In this document: positions 35,434 to 46,441 of the stretch, in pieces
Position numbering within the stretch: position 1 is the first letter of the stretch
Layout: each line of letters opens with the position of its first letter
Origin: Umbelopsis ramanniana AG
Taxonomy: Eukaryota > Mucoromycota > Umbelopsidomycetes > Umbelopsidales > Umbelopsidaceae
DNA length: 64,000 nucleotides
Assembly: GCF_025399195.1 (NCBI RefSeq)
Contig: NW_026252113.1
Location: forward strand, 186,001-250,000
Direction of reading: 5' to 3'
Program-made: the position numbers and the translations under genes
Notes under the pieces: model-generated
What the model saw: only the letters and a program-made list of their open reading frames with translations
What the model was told of the DNA's origin: nothing
The model's database searches: none

Positions 35434-38400
35434 TTACAATTTGATGTGATGGTGAGCTGCTACAGTGGTAATGATGTTTTCTATATCGGATAGTCCTGAT
35501 CGCCGAAGAATAGAGATGATTTTGCGGCTTTCCTCGGCCATGCGATTGTTGCCAGGTATGTGACGGTCGCCTTTCATGTGGGAAGGCAAGGTGATGAGAA
35601 AAACAAGCGGTGCGTAGATATCTTTGCTTTGCCCCCAGTACTCGGTCACGAAGTGACGGAGGGTGGGAGTCATCAGCCGTACGCCTTCGCTTGTCAGCAT
35701 GGTCAAAAAAATAGATACAAGGCGCTGGGAGTACAGGCATAAAGAATGGAGGTCGGTGGTGGTGGATGGATCGGAAGGCAGGTTCACTGGAATGCCCACT
35801 CGACGTTTCTTCATGCGAGCTTTCTTCATTTCTTTCCTAGCTTTTTTTCGTGGTGGTTGTGCGATTTCTGACTCCTCCATGGCAGTACTAGTCGGTGCTG
35901 TCGGTCTTTCCTGCTCCATCAGTAGTTCTATTTCATCCACTGTTTCTGATAGGATGATGACAGCTTGAAACAGTACTTGGCGGACGTACACAGTGTCATA
36001 TATAAACTGCGGGTCGGGTGAGTTGAGCAGATGAGAAATTAATAACGTAAACACATCTTCGGGATCCTCTATCTCGGACAATAGCGCGAGATCTGTGGCT
36101 TGAACGATGAAGTGCGGGACATCAGCGTTTTCAGACGGGTGGGTGAGAAGAGCATGGATGTGATGGGATAAAAAGCCATCAATAGCCTGCTTGACCGCCG
36201 CAGAAGCATGTCCAAAGAAAAGCAAGCAGCAAAGAAGCCATTTAGGCTTCGACTCCAATAATTCAGCTCTCCAAGCTTCCTTCCACAGCTCTAAAACCGT
36301 GTGCTGCCGTATTGGGTCCTGTAAGCGAACGATTTCCTCAAACAGTCGTAACAGTCCGCACATTTGGGGTTTGAGAATGTCATGGCGTTTCAAAAGTTGA
36401 AGTGACGTATCGCGTATAGGTGTATCGATCATGTACAATCCCTTAGCAGAGGAAGGATCAAAAATCCTGAAGAATAGGAATGGAAAGAAGTGGCTGTCGG
36501 CCATAATGGTTTGAAGTATTCCTTGACAGGGCCGTTGCTTTTGTACTGTGTCTGTTTCATAGCATAGGATGGGCCCCAGGAAGTGATTGGAAAACCATTG
36601 CGAGCTAGCTTTGCTTTGAGCTCCCAACACATTGAATAATTGAAGCATGAATTCTTTGGGATGCGATTGGAGAAGATCGTTGACCAGCAACTCTATAGCC
36701 ATCTCAGGGGGTTTGGAAAAATACGCTTTCAGCATAGCATTGAGGTAGGCTCTGGATTCGACTAGATCAAGAAATATCATGGGCTGGGTGCGCATCAAGG
36801 TTGGAATCACACTGTCGGCCTTGTGCTTAATATGCTCGCCTTTAAAAACTTCATTCAATTGCCTATAGTACTTGTTCTGTTTATACCAGCCGGTATGGTC
36901 GTCAGTACCTAATGGAGCCGAACCGATTTTTTGGGCCATCCATTCGAGGTACTTTGCCAGCACGCGCGATGAAGCGACTTGCAAAATGTCATTGATCCAC
37001 GGGGTAAGTAAATTGTTGACATTTGCCTCGGTGAGCAGTTGAAGAATTCGGTCGCATGTCCTGTGCCGACGATCATCGCCTAAGACTTCGTCTCTTCCAC
37101 TGTCGACTTGTGCACCAGAGATTTCTCCATACAGTGGCCGTGACTCATCTTGGAAGCTGTCAGATTGTGAGTACAAATGGAGGACTGCCCAAAAGGGACT
37201 GGCTCGCTTATCGTATCGTTGTTCTTTCAAACAGGCAATAATATACGAGAGGATGGTTTCTAAGTAATCCTCCATCTCATCCCTCTGGATCCATTCAATC
37301 AACAAAAGGTCGAGTACCGTCTTGCGGTCATTTGGATAATGTTTCTCGATGATTTGACGCAAGTGAAAGTCGAATTGCTTGAAAGAAAACGTTTGTAGTT
37401 GATAGCTCCATTGCGCCATAGGTTTTTCGAGTAAGTTGGTACGCTCAGCTTCACTTGTTGGTGGTGGGTCCATGAGTTTATGGGTGATGAGAGGGTTGCG
37501 TTTGAACATAGAAGGAGGCAAATCATTTCCCGCCATATGCGTATCGGTGTCTTTGTGAGGCGAATCAGTACAAGTGACAGACATGTCTAGACCACTATGA
37601 CATAAAATACATTGTGTGTTTTTTTTTACCTATATTTTCCTGCCTCTTCCTCTCATATTCCATAGCCAACTTGAGCAAATGTGGGCTGGCTTTCTTCCGC
37701 TTCTCCAAATATCGATCAAACGCAATTTTTCCCAGAATAAGGTCTTGATCACTGAAAGGGTGGACAGAGACATTGCCCAAATACTGATTGACAGTTGACT
37801 GAAGTACAGATGCCATGCCTCGCTCCAGAATACTGAGCATGGTGATCCAAGCTTCTTCCATATGTCCATTGCTCGCTCTGTAATGCGATTCTACACAATC
37901 CAGGAACATCACCAAAAACTCTTGTTCAGCCGATTTCCGGGTATAGACGCTCAGCCAGAGGTGAGTATTGACGTATGGAGTGGCGGCTTTGACGAAGTGG
38001 GACATGACATTGACCCAGAGCGCTGGAGATACTTGTTGTTGGGAGCCCATGGCGAGTATGAGGCCGTAGACGTAGACCAGGATAGTGGGACTGGTGCGTA
38101 ACTTTGACCAGGTTTTATCTGAAATTTGGGGTGGAAACGATAATAACCACATGAGTCCATTGGATACCAAGATATCATTAACGCAGGCACGCAATGAAGC
38201 GACAAGAGCCGACGTGGTATAGTGAGCCTCCAGATCAGAAGGATTCTGGTAATCGAATGAAGCAAGAAGTTGAAGGAATTGGTCAAAGTAATGGCAGCAC
38301 TGCTCTGGATCAGGTGGAATAGTGAATGTCGCGTCTGTGATTTGATCCAGCTTATACGCGGTGTCGGCATTGTCAATGAGGCTGACAATGCTGCTGAGAG

Positions 38401-38443
38401 TCAGTGGCTGCTTGCCTGAATGGAGCATGTTTTTCAGGTCCAT
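35434..38443 (-). CDS. Large helical nuclear protein, unrecognised
   Basis: 988-residue protein, exons 38443-37630 and 37586-35434, joined over a 43-nt intron. Composition and spacing of Leu and aromatic residues suggest alpha-helical repeats throughout (ALWVNVMSHFVKAATPYVN, LGPILCYETDTV, LLRLFEEIVRLQD). A strongly basic segment near the C terminus (PPRKKARKEMKKARMKKRR) looks like a nuclear localisation signal and sits in a Pro/Thr-rich linker. No catalytic motif is visible. The overall form (HEAT/ARM-like scaffold, about 1000 residues, internal NLS) recalls Integrator or Mediator-type subunits, but I could not match a family. Its start at 38443 is an ATG with no in-frame upstream extension visible. 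Confidence 0.75.
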
Positions 38444-38692
38444 GGCTGCCGAATGGTGGGTGACACCGGGGATTTGAAGAAGTGGGTCTGTCGTTCAGTC
38501 AATCAATGGCTGCAGGTCACAAATTTTACATCAGACAGACTGGGGGGATTTTTCGGTGTTCAACTTTGAACATCCAAAGAACTTGTCTCCAGATTTTTTT
38601 AATAGGTAATCAGAAAATAGGACGGATATTTACACCAGGAGAAGAAATAATACTGTAGGGAAGTAGGTATCGTTAAGACGAAAACCTCGAAT

Positions 38693-40576
38693 CTAAGATC
38701 TATCAACCTGCTCAACTCGTGCACCATTGTACTTGAGGTCGCCGGAAGCTGAGTCTGGAGTGGTCATGTCTGAGGCTTCACCGTGATCGTGAAGATGAGA
38801 ATGAAGGTTTTTCAACTTTTCATCTTGACCGAGAGCGGCAAGCTGTTGTTCTCGCTCTTGCTCTTCAATGGAAATTTGCTTGGGTCCATTGAACCAGCGA
38901 CGAGCCCGGAAATGATAATAAGAGACGGAGAGGAGAACGACGAAGGCCAATACAACAATGGCATAGTTCATGTTGACTGAAATAGCGGAAGTGGATTAGG
39001 AAAAAGCTGTTTTCAAAAAAATGCGGCGGAAGGAAATAGATGACTTACAAGCTGTGACGGGGGCTTCAGTGGGGCAGATGAAGAGGGCAGAGGTCAAAAG
39101 GATCCAGGCAATACTGATAACGTTGATGACAGTGGAAAAGGGACCGAGATGGAAGGGACCACGCTCGAACTTCTTGCGCGCAACCGTGACTTTGAGGGTA
39201 ATGGGTATGAGGTAGGCGAGAGAAGAAGCAATGGTGTTGACGGAGACAATGGCACTGAAAGCAGTGTCATTGATGATGAACAAGAGTCCGACAATGGCGG
39301 CAAAAAGAATATTTCCCCAAACCGCATAGACGGGTGCAAGTGTCCAGGGGTTAAGGCGATATAGATACTTGCTGAAGGGCATGGCACCATCACGAGAAAA
39401 GGCAAAGACCATACGAGAGCTGCCAAGGGTCAATGCGGAACCGGAGAAGAACATAGCACCCATGATGATAGTGACAAAGACGATAGTCCAATTGTAACCA
39501 ACACCATCCAGGAAAACTTGAGTCATCTCAGGAGTGATGGAAGCATTCACGATTTGAGCTTGAAAATCTTGGACACAAAAGTTGACCGAGAGCAAGAAGG
39601 CAAGGCCCACCACACTGGCGGTACCAATAGAGAGAAGGATACCGTATGGGGCGCCCTTAGAAGCACCTCGTGTCTCTTCAGACATGTGGGCAGCCGAATC
39701 GTATCCAGAAAGGGTATATTGACTTTGAAGAAGGCCGATCAAAAAGGCATAGCCATCAGGAAAGCCGGTATCGTTTTCGAAATAGGTGAAAACCCATTTG
39801 GCGGAAGGCTTATTGGGAGTTAAAGCCAAAGCAACAATAATGATGAGCAAGGTGCCAATAATGTGCCACCATAGAGAGACTTGGTTGAAAATGCCGTTGT
39901 ATTTAATGTGCATGGAGTTGATCATACCGTGGGCGAAAAGAATCACCAAGAAAATACCATATTGCCAATAGATGCTGGCATTGTAGTCGGGGTTATTGAT
40001 GGCAATGATGGAGGCAATGTATTGCGAGATACCTAGATCAGCCGAAGTGATGGCGACGGTCAAACCTAGCCAGTTGAACCAACCGGTCAACCAGCAGGCC
40101 AATGGGACCCATTCCTTGGGAGCAAGGCGGGATACCCAAATGTATAGACCTCCAGTGACGGGATAGGCGGAACAGATCTCGGCCAGCGAGAGTCCAACCA
40201 AAAAGGTCAAGACCGAGACAGCCATCCAACCCCAAATGACGGCTACGGAGCCGCCTGACATCATTGCTGAACCCCACAGAGGAGTTAAACCCGAAAGAAT
40301 GGAGCAGCAACCAAAAGCAATGGCAAAAGTACTGACAAGCGAAATGTCTCGTTTCATTTCCTATGGGATTGCCAAAAATGGGAGGAATTAGCACAAACTC
40401 GGTATTCAACCATGAAATGTGGCAAGCCATACCTGCTTGTAACCAAGGGATTCCAAAAGAAGTTCATCGGCATTTCTTGCATGTTCATTTTCGAGAATGG
40501 TCACCGATCCATTTGATTCCAATCTACTTTCGTCATGTTGCAGTCTGTGACCAGCTGCCGTTGGAACAAGTCCCAT
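38693..40576 (-). CDS. APC-superfamily amino acid/GABA/choline permease
   Basis: 579-residue plasma-membrane transporter, about 12 membrane spans. Exons in transcript order: 40576-40433, 40360-39049 and 38976-38693. The first exon gives a 48-residue hydrophilic N terminus ending LLLESLGYKQ, followed by EMKRDISLVSTFAIAFGCCS, the usual start of fungal GABA/choline permeases (Uga4/Hnm1 group). Family blocks: LSLAEICSAYPVTGGLYIW, AAHMSEETRGASKGAPYGI, GSSRMVFAFSRDGAMPFS. The C-terminal cytosolic tail is acidic and His-rich (HSHLHDHGEASD). Substrate could be GABA, choline or another small amine; the sequence does not decide. Three GATA motifs lie 5' of it. Confidence 0.9.
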
Positions 40577-41716
40577 AACCTTGTGATTTTCAAGTGTGTT
40601 GAAGGGGGAAATATGAAATAGGTATGGACTAACTACTTTCTGACGATAGAGTTAGAAGTCGTTTTGCTCTTTTTATGTGAAGCAGAAAGTAAAATGATAT
40701 GTCTTTTGGCAATAAAGGTTCATTTTCTCGATCAACTTTTAAAGGGTGGAAAAAAAAAATTAAAACAATCCCCGCTCTTTGTCACTTTCCTGAGAAATAA
40801 AACTCTGATTGGTCCGCTAACAGAAACCAGGAACTAACTTGGCAATAGCTTTTCGATCTACTGAATAGCTTCTAACATGGAATGGATGTGAAGTCGTCCG
40901 TACCATGCATCCAGTGCCATGAGCTACATGGCGTAATGATGTGTGACCATGGCCATTTACCTTCATTGATGGTGAGGTTCGGATCGGATCTGGAGGTCGC
41001 TTTTTGCCACATGGATTCTTATTCGTCCATGATCGGGCGAGCTTACAAATGATGATATGCAATACGTGAGTTACGGTGAATTTTTTAGCTTCAGTTCATT
41101 TTAAAACCTCTATAATTGTAGAAAATGTTCCATGTGACCCTATTTCTCCACACGGGCAAGCTTACTCTCACATAAACCTACCCACCTGGCACAAATTGGT
41201 AGTAACCAAGTGCCACAAAACGTTAATAAAATTCGCAGGCTGGCCGATAAGATGGGACGAGGATCTTATCTTTTGTGCTCTACCTCGTACGCTAAAAACA
41301 GATAAGGGAGGCTTTCGGCATCTAAAGTTTAGTTGATCGGAGAGGACTACGCGGTCCAAGAAAAGACCGTGGAAGAGGGGCATATTGAACCAAGTCAAAC
41401 CCGACCGTGGGAGTCTTTGTAATCATGCAGACTAAAAAATGCTAGAACATGGGAATGGTTATCTACACTTTTTTACATCATTCATCGCTCAATGATATCG
41501 AAATGGCTTGCATTGATTGAAATCAAGTAGAAAAAAGCTTAAGACACACACTTAAATCACCGCTATCAGACTCAGACGCAACACCGATGGATGATAGTCG
41601 TACATCAGGGCGCAGGGTGCTGTTCTGCCAAAATCATATCATGGACTCGGCTGGTTTATGAAGTGAACATATATGTGACTAGAAGTAAAGATCAAAAGAA
41701 TCATAATATGGGTGAT
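40577..41716. other. Intergenic, permease promoter and PL8 3' flank
   Basis: 1.14 kb. Contains the GATA-motif cluster listed separately at 41246-41306. Open frames on both strands look like chance. Confidence 0.5.
41246..41306. promoter_or_regulatory. GATA-factor motif cluster
   Basis: Three HGATAAG-type sites within 61 bp: GATAAG at 41246-41251, CTTATC at 41265-41270 and GATAAG at 41301-41306. They lie about 670-730 bp upstream of the permease start and 470 bp from the PL8 stop. Fungal GATA regulators bind such pairs for nitrogen control, which would fit an amine permease. Inference. Confidence 0.4.
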
Positions 41717-44215
41717 TCAGTGATGTTGGCCGTGGCTAGAGGCAGCCCCGACCTTGAACTCCCCTTGGACAGTAGAACCAGCCGTTGTACCTTGAGGAAG
41801 TGCCACAGTAATAGTCGTAGTGGAGGATGACTTGGACGATGAAGTGGTAGAGCAGCTGAATGCAGCATTATTGGGACAATGTAGAGACTTCCCACGGGTT
41901 TCGACAGTGAGTTGCACAGACGACAGCATTTGCGTAGGGTCGGCGATCATGAGCTGAATTGAATGTGAACCAGTCAACGCAGAGAAGATCACACCACTGG
42001 ACACCACGACCGGGCTTCGGACCTTGCCGAACAGAGGAAGACTGGCCTTACCCGCGGACCAGAAAACGGCACCAACAAACTTTTCACTCTCAATTTGAAT
42101 AATATGAGCAATGTCGTTGCGTTGAAGGACAGAGACTGGTTGATGTTGGACGCGGGAAACGAATTGCGATTGTCCCATACCAGGATACACAATATATCCA
42201 AGCTCAGCATTTTGCACTGCTTGGCCACTGGTTTGTTGATGGGCGATTTTGGCATTGAAAACAGGCCATGATACCGAGCCGTTGTAGGCACCAATAGACT
42301 GCCAAGTACCAGATTGAACATTCGTACTGAGGTTCACCGATACTTTGCTGTCGATCATTTGATAACCAATGCTATCATGGTGAATCCACTTGACATCCTG
42401 GTATATCCCCGAAGTGGCCTGTTGATTGGCTTTGTTTACATAGACTTTTCCGTTGAGTTTTCGTTGGTCCAGCGTAGAAAAAACTGGGTTAGGTCTTGTT
42501 TCAGTTATATTGCTTCCAAGCACCACATAAAAATCATTCAAAAAAAACCATGACTTCTTCCAGGCAAAGTCTTTTGTCTTGGGGTTCTTATAGTTGAGTC
42601 CGGCAACACCGATCTGGCCATTGGAGATGCCTCCTGCAAAGGCATTGGATCCAAGGTATGCTGGAGTACAGTTGTTAGGTGTACCATGGTAGTCGATGGT
42701 AGTACCTGGGATTAGATCCCAGTCCCAAGTTGGGAATATGTTCCGGTACTCGTCACCTGAGAGATAAGTATAAACGGTACCATCTGATAAATGGAATCCT
42801 TTGGAGCTTTCCCCATTGACACATTCTTCAGCCAACGTCCGGTTGCTAGTCATCTTGAGTGTCACAATGTAGTTGTTACGTCGATGGACCATATAGTCAC
42901 CATAATAGAACATTTTGTTGCCGTTGAAGGGACCATGGTTTGCATCCTTCGATGGAGCTTGGATGGATTTGACGATTTTAGCAATATCTGGCCCCGTCGA
43001 CCAGTTTGATGTGGCATTGACCAATTGTGCGAGATTCACGGCTATGTCCGTTGCAGCACCTGGTCGACTCAAACTTCGTCCTGTGACAGAGTAATCCCAC
43101 AGAGGTGACCCAGAGCTATTGCTGTACACCATCCATTCACTACCATTCATCACTAGAGCAAATGCAGACTGTTGTGTTGTATTGGCTTGGTAGGCTGTGC
43201 CCATAGCAAAAGTCTGAAGATTAAGGAACCCTTGAAACATGACCGCCCCTAGGTTATACGACTTAGTTAGTAGCGATAGCATATAGATGGTTTTTTTTTT
43301 TGAGAGAACGCACCGTAAGATCCAGAGGCAAGTAAACCTCCATGTTGGAAAAAGGAACCGTCCACTTTAATGCCATCTAGTTGACCTTTGCTTACTTGCA
43401 AGGCGGAGTTTCCGGCTGAAAAGGTCTTGGAGAGAATGCTAGTATTACGGCTAACGAGGCCATAATAAACACTACCTAGGGAGACATCAATCAAATTGGC
43501 CGCCGTTTCCTGAGGGATAGCAGCGTAAGGACGTTTGGTGATCCTTTGACAGCCAGCTATTTGCGTCGTGTTGAGTTGGTCAGACACCACAGCACATGCA
43601 GCACCAGCAATTTTAGGCACACCGATGACGTTGAACCACCAATTAACACCCCCTAATGAACGATCGGTTGAGTGCAATGAAACTTAGATTGCCCAAATGC
43701 AATTCACTTACATAAGCCAGGAGTACCGCATGGACAAGTACTGCCACCATTTCCAAAAGTACAACCTTCGTTCGTGTAATCGTTGGCAAACCAATAATCC
43801 ATTGCACTCTTAATGCTTGTTAATAAAGTGGAGGAATTCTTATAATTTGTCCCATTGGCTCCAGATCCCCACGACACTGTCATATCCAGTACGTGAGACC
43901 AATGCACCTCAGCACCCCAGTTTGCCCGGTCACCAGCACATCCTGCACAATCGATTGTCAATAGGGTTGAAATGCAAGATTCTCTTCGGTATCATATACA
44001 TTACCAGCTACATAGTTGACATCAGAAAAGCTTCCATCTGCTTGCAGTGTTTTTAGCCATTGAGCAGTGCCTGGAGACGGTGAGTTTTGGAAGGTAAGTT
44101 GATTCACATTGGCCAGAATAGTCTGGAGGTCGGAGGCGTCATCTCTTCGGTCCAGTGCAAAGGCTACTTGTGCAGCGGCAACCACAGTCAACAGGCTTGT
44201 CCTTTTGATAAGCAT
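41717..44215 (-). CDS. Secreted polysaccharide lyase family 8
   Basis: 770-residue extracellular lyase of the hyaluronate/chondroitin AC/xanthan lyase type, which cleaves uronate-containing polymers by beta-elimination. Exons in transcript order: 44215-44005, 43942-43712, 43652-43314 and 43248-41717. A signal peptide is at 1-20 (LLTVVAAAQVAFA). The helical-barrel domain carries NWWFNVIGVPKIAG and DGSFFQHGGLLASGSYGA, supplying the catalytic Asn, His and Tyr; an Arg candidate is in TGRSLSRPG. The super-sandwich domain has NKMFYYGDYMVHRR, FPTWDWDLIPGTT and SWFFLNDFYVVLGSNI. Many N-glycosylation sites and a Ser/Thr-rich linker (STTSSSKSSSTTT) precede the C terminus. The polymer substrate cannot be told from sequence. 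It shares a promoter region with the GH16 gene. Confidence 0.9.
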
Positions 44216-44826
44216 GGTGAGAAAGAGGCACAAGGCGCTTGAGAATACTGGGACGTACTGATCAGAATGCTTTATATAGTTTGGATCTGTGGGGCCTGTC
44301 CAACATAAATGGCGGCGGGGTTGCGGAAGGTTTGGCAGAGTTGGCAAGGAACGTTGGCAGAGACTACGTAAAAATAGAAGAGATGAAAACTTATGGTCAA
44401 AAGACCCTGATTTTTATCACCTTTGCTGACTGGCCGTTTCGCTCCTTAAATTCATTTCTCCGCCCTGTTGCTTGTGGGCTGCTATCCACCTCTTTTAATG
44501 CACTACATCAACCAATCCATCCCTATCTTTCACTAGCATTCCTTCCATTGAGCGACATTTCAGGATAGACCGCCGGTGGTACAGGGTTCCTCATCAGGTT
44601 GTTCAATGCAGTACCCTCTCACAAGCCTAGTGTTCTCCGAACACTCGCATCCAATAAAACTTTATTTTTTCATACGAGCGTTCTTACACTAGCCATGCAG
44701 GGTTCCGAGTTGTGAAACGTACCATATCTTGTAAGCAAGCGGCTGACAGACCAGCGTAGCAAAGGTATAAATGATGGCAAACATGATGCAGAGCTCTGTC
44801 TGTTACCAAGAAAATTGCTCGATAGT
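44216..44826. promoter_or_regulatory. Shared divergent promoter of PL8 and GH16 genes
   Basis: 611 bp between divergent starts of two secreted polysaccharide-degrading enzymes. Each side has its own TATA box: the minus-strand TATATAAA at 44271-44278, 56 bp from the PL8 ATG, and TATAAATG at 44766-44773, 54 bp before the GH16 ATG. The middle is plain AT-rich DNA with pyrimidine tracts. Co-regulation is inferred. Confidence 0.6.
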
Positions 44827-45948
44827 ATGAACAAGTGGATTGCCATTGTGCTGGTATCTCAAGCCATGACCGCCGCAAGCACCTACGTGCTTAAGGATCA
44901 CTTTACAGGATCCAACTTTTTTGATAACTTTTATTTCATGAACGCTACGGACCCTTCCAAAGGATACGTAGAGTACGTGGACCAGACCACGGCGCAAAAC
45001 TTGGACCTCTACAATTACCATGAGAACAAGAATTGGATGTATGTTGATAACACTACCATTGCATCCTTGCCTGGTCGCAAAAGCGTTCGTATTCAAAGCA
45101 ACAATGTCTACAATCAAGGCCTGTTTATTTTTGATATGAGCCATATTCCGTAAGTAGCAGACTTTATTCCTCTCTCAATTGCATCTGATAACCCATTAAA
45201 TCTCGTTTATGGAATGCTTTAGGTGGGGATGTGGAACTTGGGTAAGTTAGATTACTTGTTTGACTTTGTACATTTCCTCATTCTTGAAAACTCATATGTC
45301 TTTTGTTAGCCTGCTATCTGGACTTCCGGTGCCAATTGGCCTTACAGTGGAGAAATTGGCAAGTGTAATTTTTAGGATGGCATTTGAAAGTTGTCATTCA
45401 TGACTGACTAACCTTGATTTTTAGACATCATGGAAGGTACCAACCTCAATACGTTCAACTCCATGACGCTCCATTCCTCTGCCAACTGTACCATGGATAA
45501 TGTAACGCAAGTGATGACCGGAACGATGACCGCCTCAGGCTGCGGTAGCAGCAGCGGGTGTAGCATCCGAGATTCCAGATCTACCGCTTATGGCCACGGT
45601 TTCAATGTCATTGGCGGTGGTGTGTTTGCTATGGAATGGCTGACTAAGGGTATCAAGATTTGGAACTTCCCTCGCACAGGCATTCCCTCGGATATTCAGT
45701 CAGGAGACCCTGATCCAACCTCTTGGCCCACTCCGCAAGCTGACTTTCCTTTTGGCGCCAATTGCCCATCGACCAATTTCAAGAACCAATACATCATTCT
45801 CAACACCGATTTTTGTGGGTGGGGTAACCAGACATTCACCAGCAATGGATGCGGTAGCAGTTGCCAGCCTTATGTAGCCAATCATCCTGGAAATTTCAGC
45901 GATGCGTTTTTTACTATCAACGATATTAAAGTGTATGAGCAGCAGTGA
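44827..45948 (+). CDS. Secreted GH16 endo-beta-glucanase
   Basis: 304-residue glycoside hydrolase family 16 enzyme (laminarinase/lichenase type) that cleaves beta-1,3(4)-glucans by the retaining mechanism. Exons: 44827-45149, 45223-45241 (19 nt), 45310-45358 and 45425-45948. Signal peptide about 1-18 (IAIVLVSQAMTAAS). The catalytic motif GEIDIMEG, with nucleophile and acid glutamates, is complete only after splicing out a GC-AG intron (45359-45424). Upstream GTWPAIWTSGANWPYSG and downstream EWLTKGIKIWNFPRTGIP and GGWG-like ILNTDFCGWGNQTF complete the active-site cleft. Several cysteines and NxT/S sites fit an extracellular protein. It may cut external glucans or remodel the fungus's own wall. 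Confidence 0.9.
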
Positions 45949-46441
45949 AATCAGTTTCATTGTGGACCCTGTTACTCAAAGACGGCCACCAAGTGCATTA
46001 TGTAATAGCATGAAATCAAGCTTGTTTTTATTTGGTAATTCATTTACACTGCATGGTGGCGATAGGGTGGGTAATTAGCATCGGTCAATTGTGCGGATGG
46101 TTTGAAAGTTTGTACTCCTGCGACGTCAAGAATTTTTGCGAGAGCTTTGCCAGATCGGGTTACATGACGGACAAATGGTCGGCAGCGATTGTTTTTGGGT
46201 TCGTCGACTATACCCAAAGACCTAGTTCTCACACCACTTCACGTCAGCTGGAAAATGGAAGTTATCTTTCAAATTATAGCCCGGTGAAGGTCATTATTAT
46301 TCATTTCATGTCATCGCTTCAGTATAGTAAAATTAAGCGCATTATTCCTAGTGTTAAGTAACTTTCACATAAACATAGTAAGACTTTGAAAAAACACTGC
46401 ATCGTGGCCCCTATGTGTTCAGTTCCTCTCAATTCCCCAAG
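45949..46441. other. Intergenic, convergent 3' flanks
   Basis: 493 bp between convergent GH16 and phosphotransferase-like genes. Nothing recognised. Confidence 0.5.
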
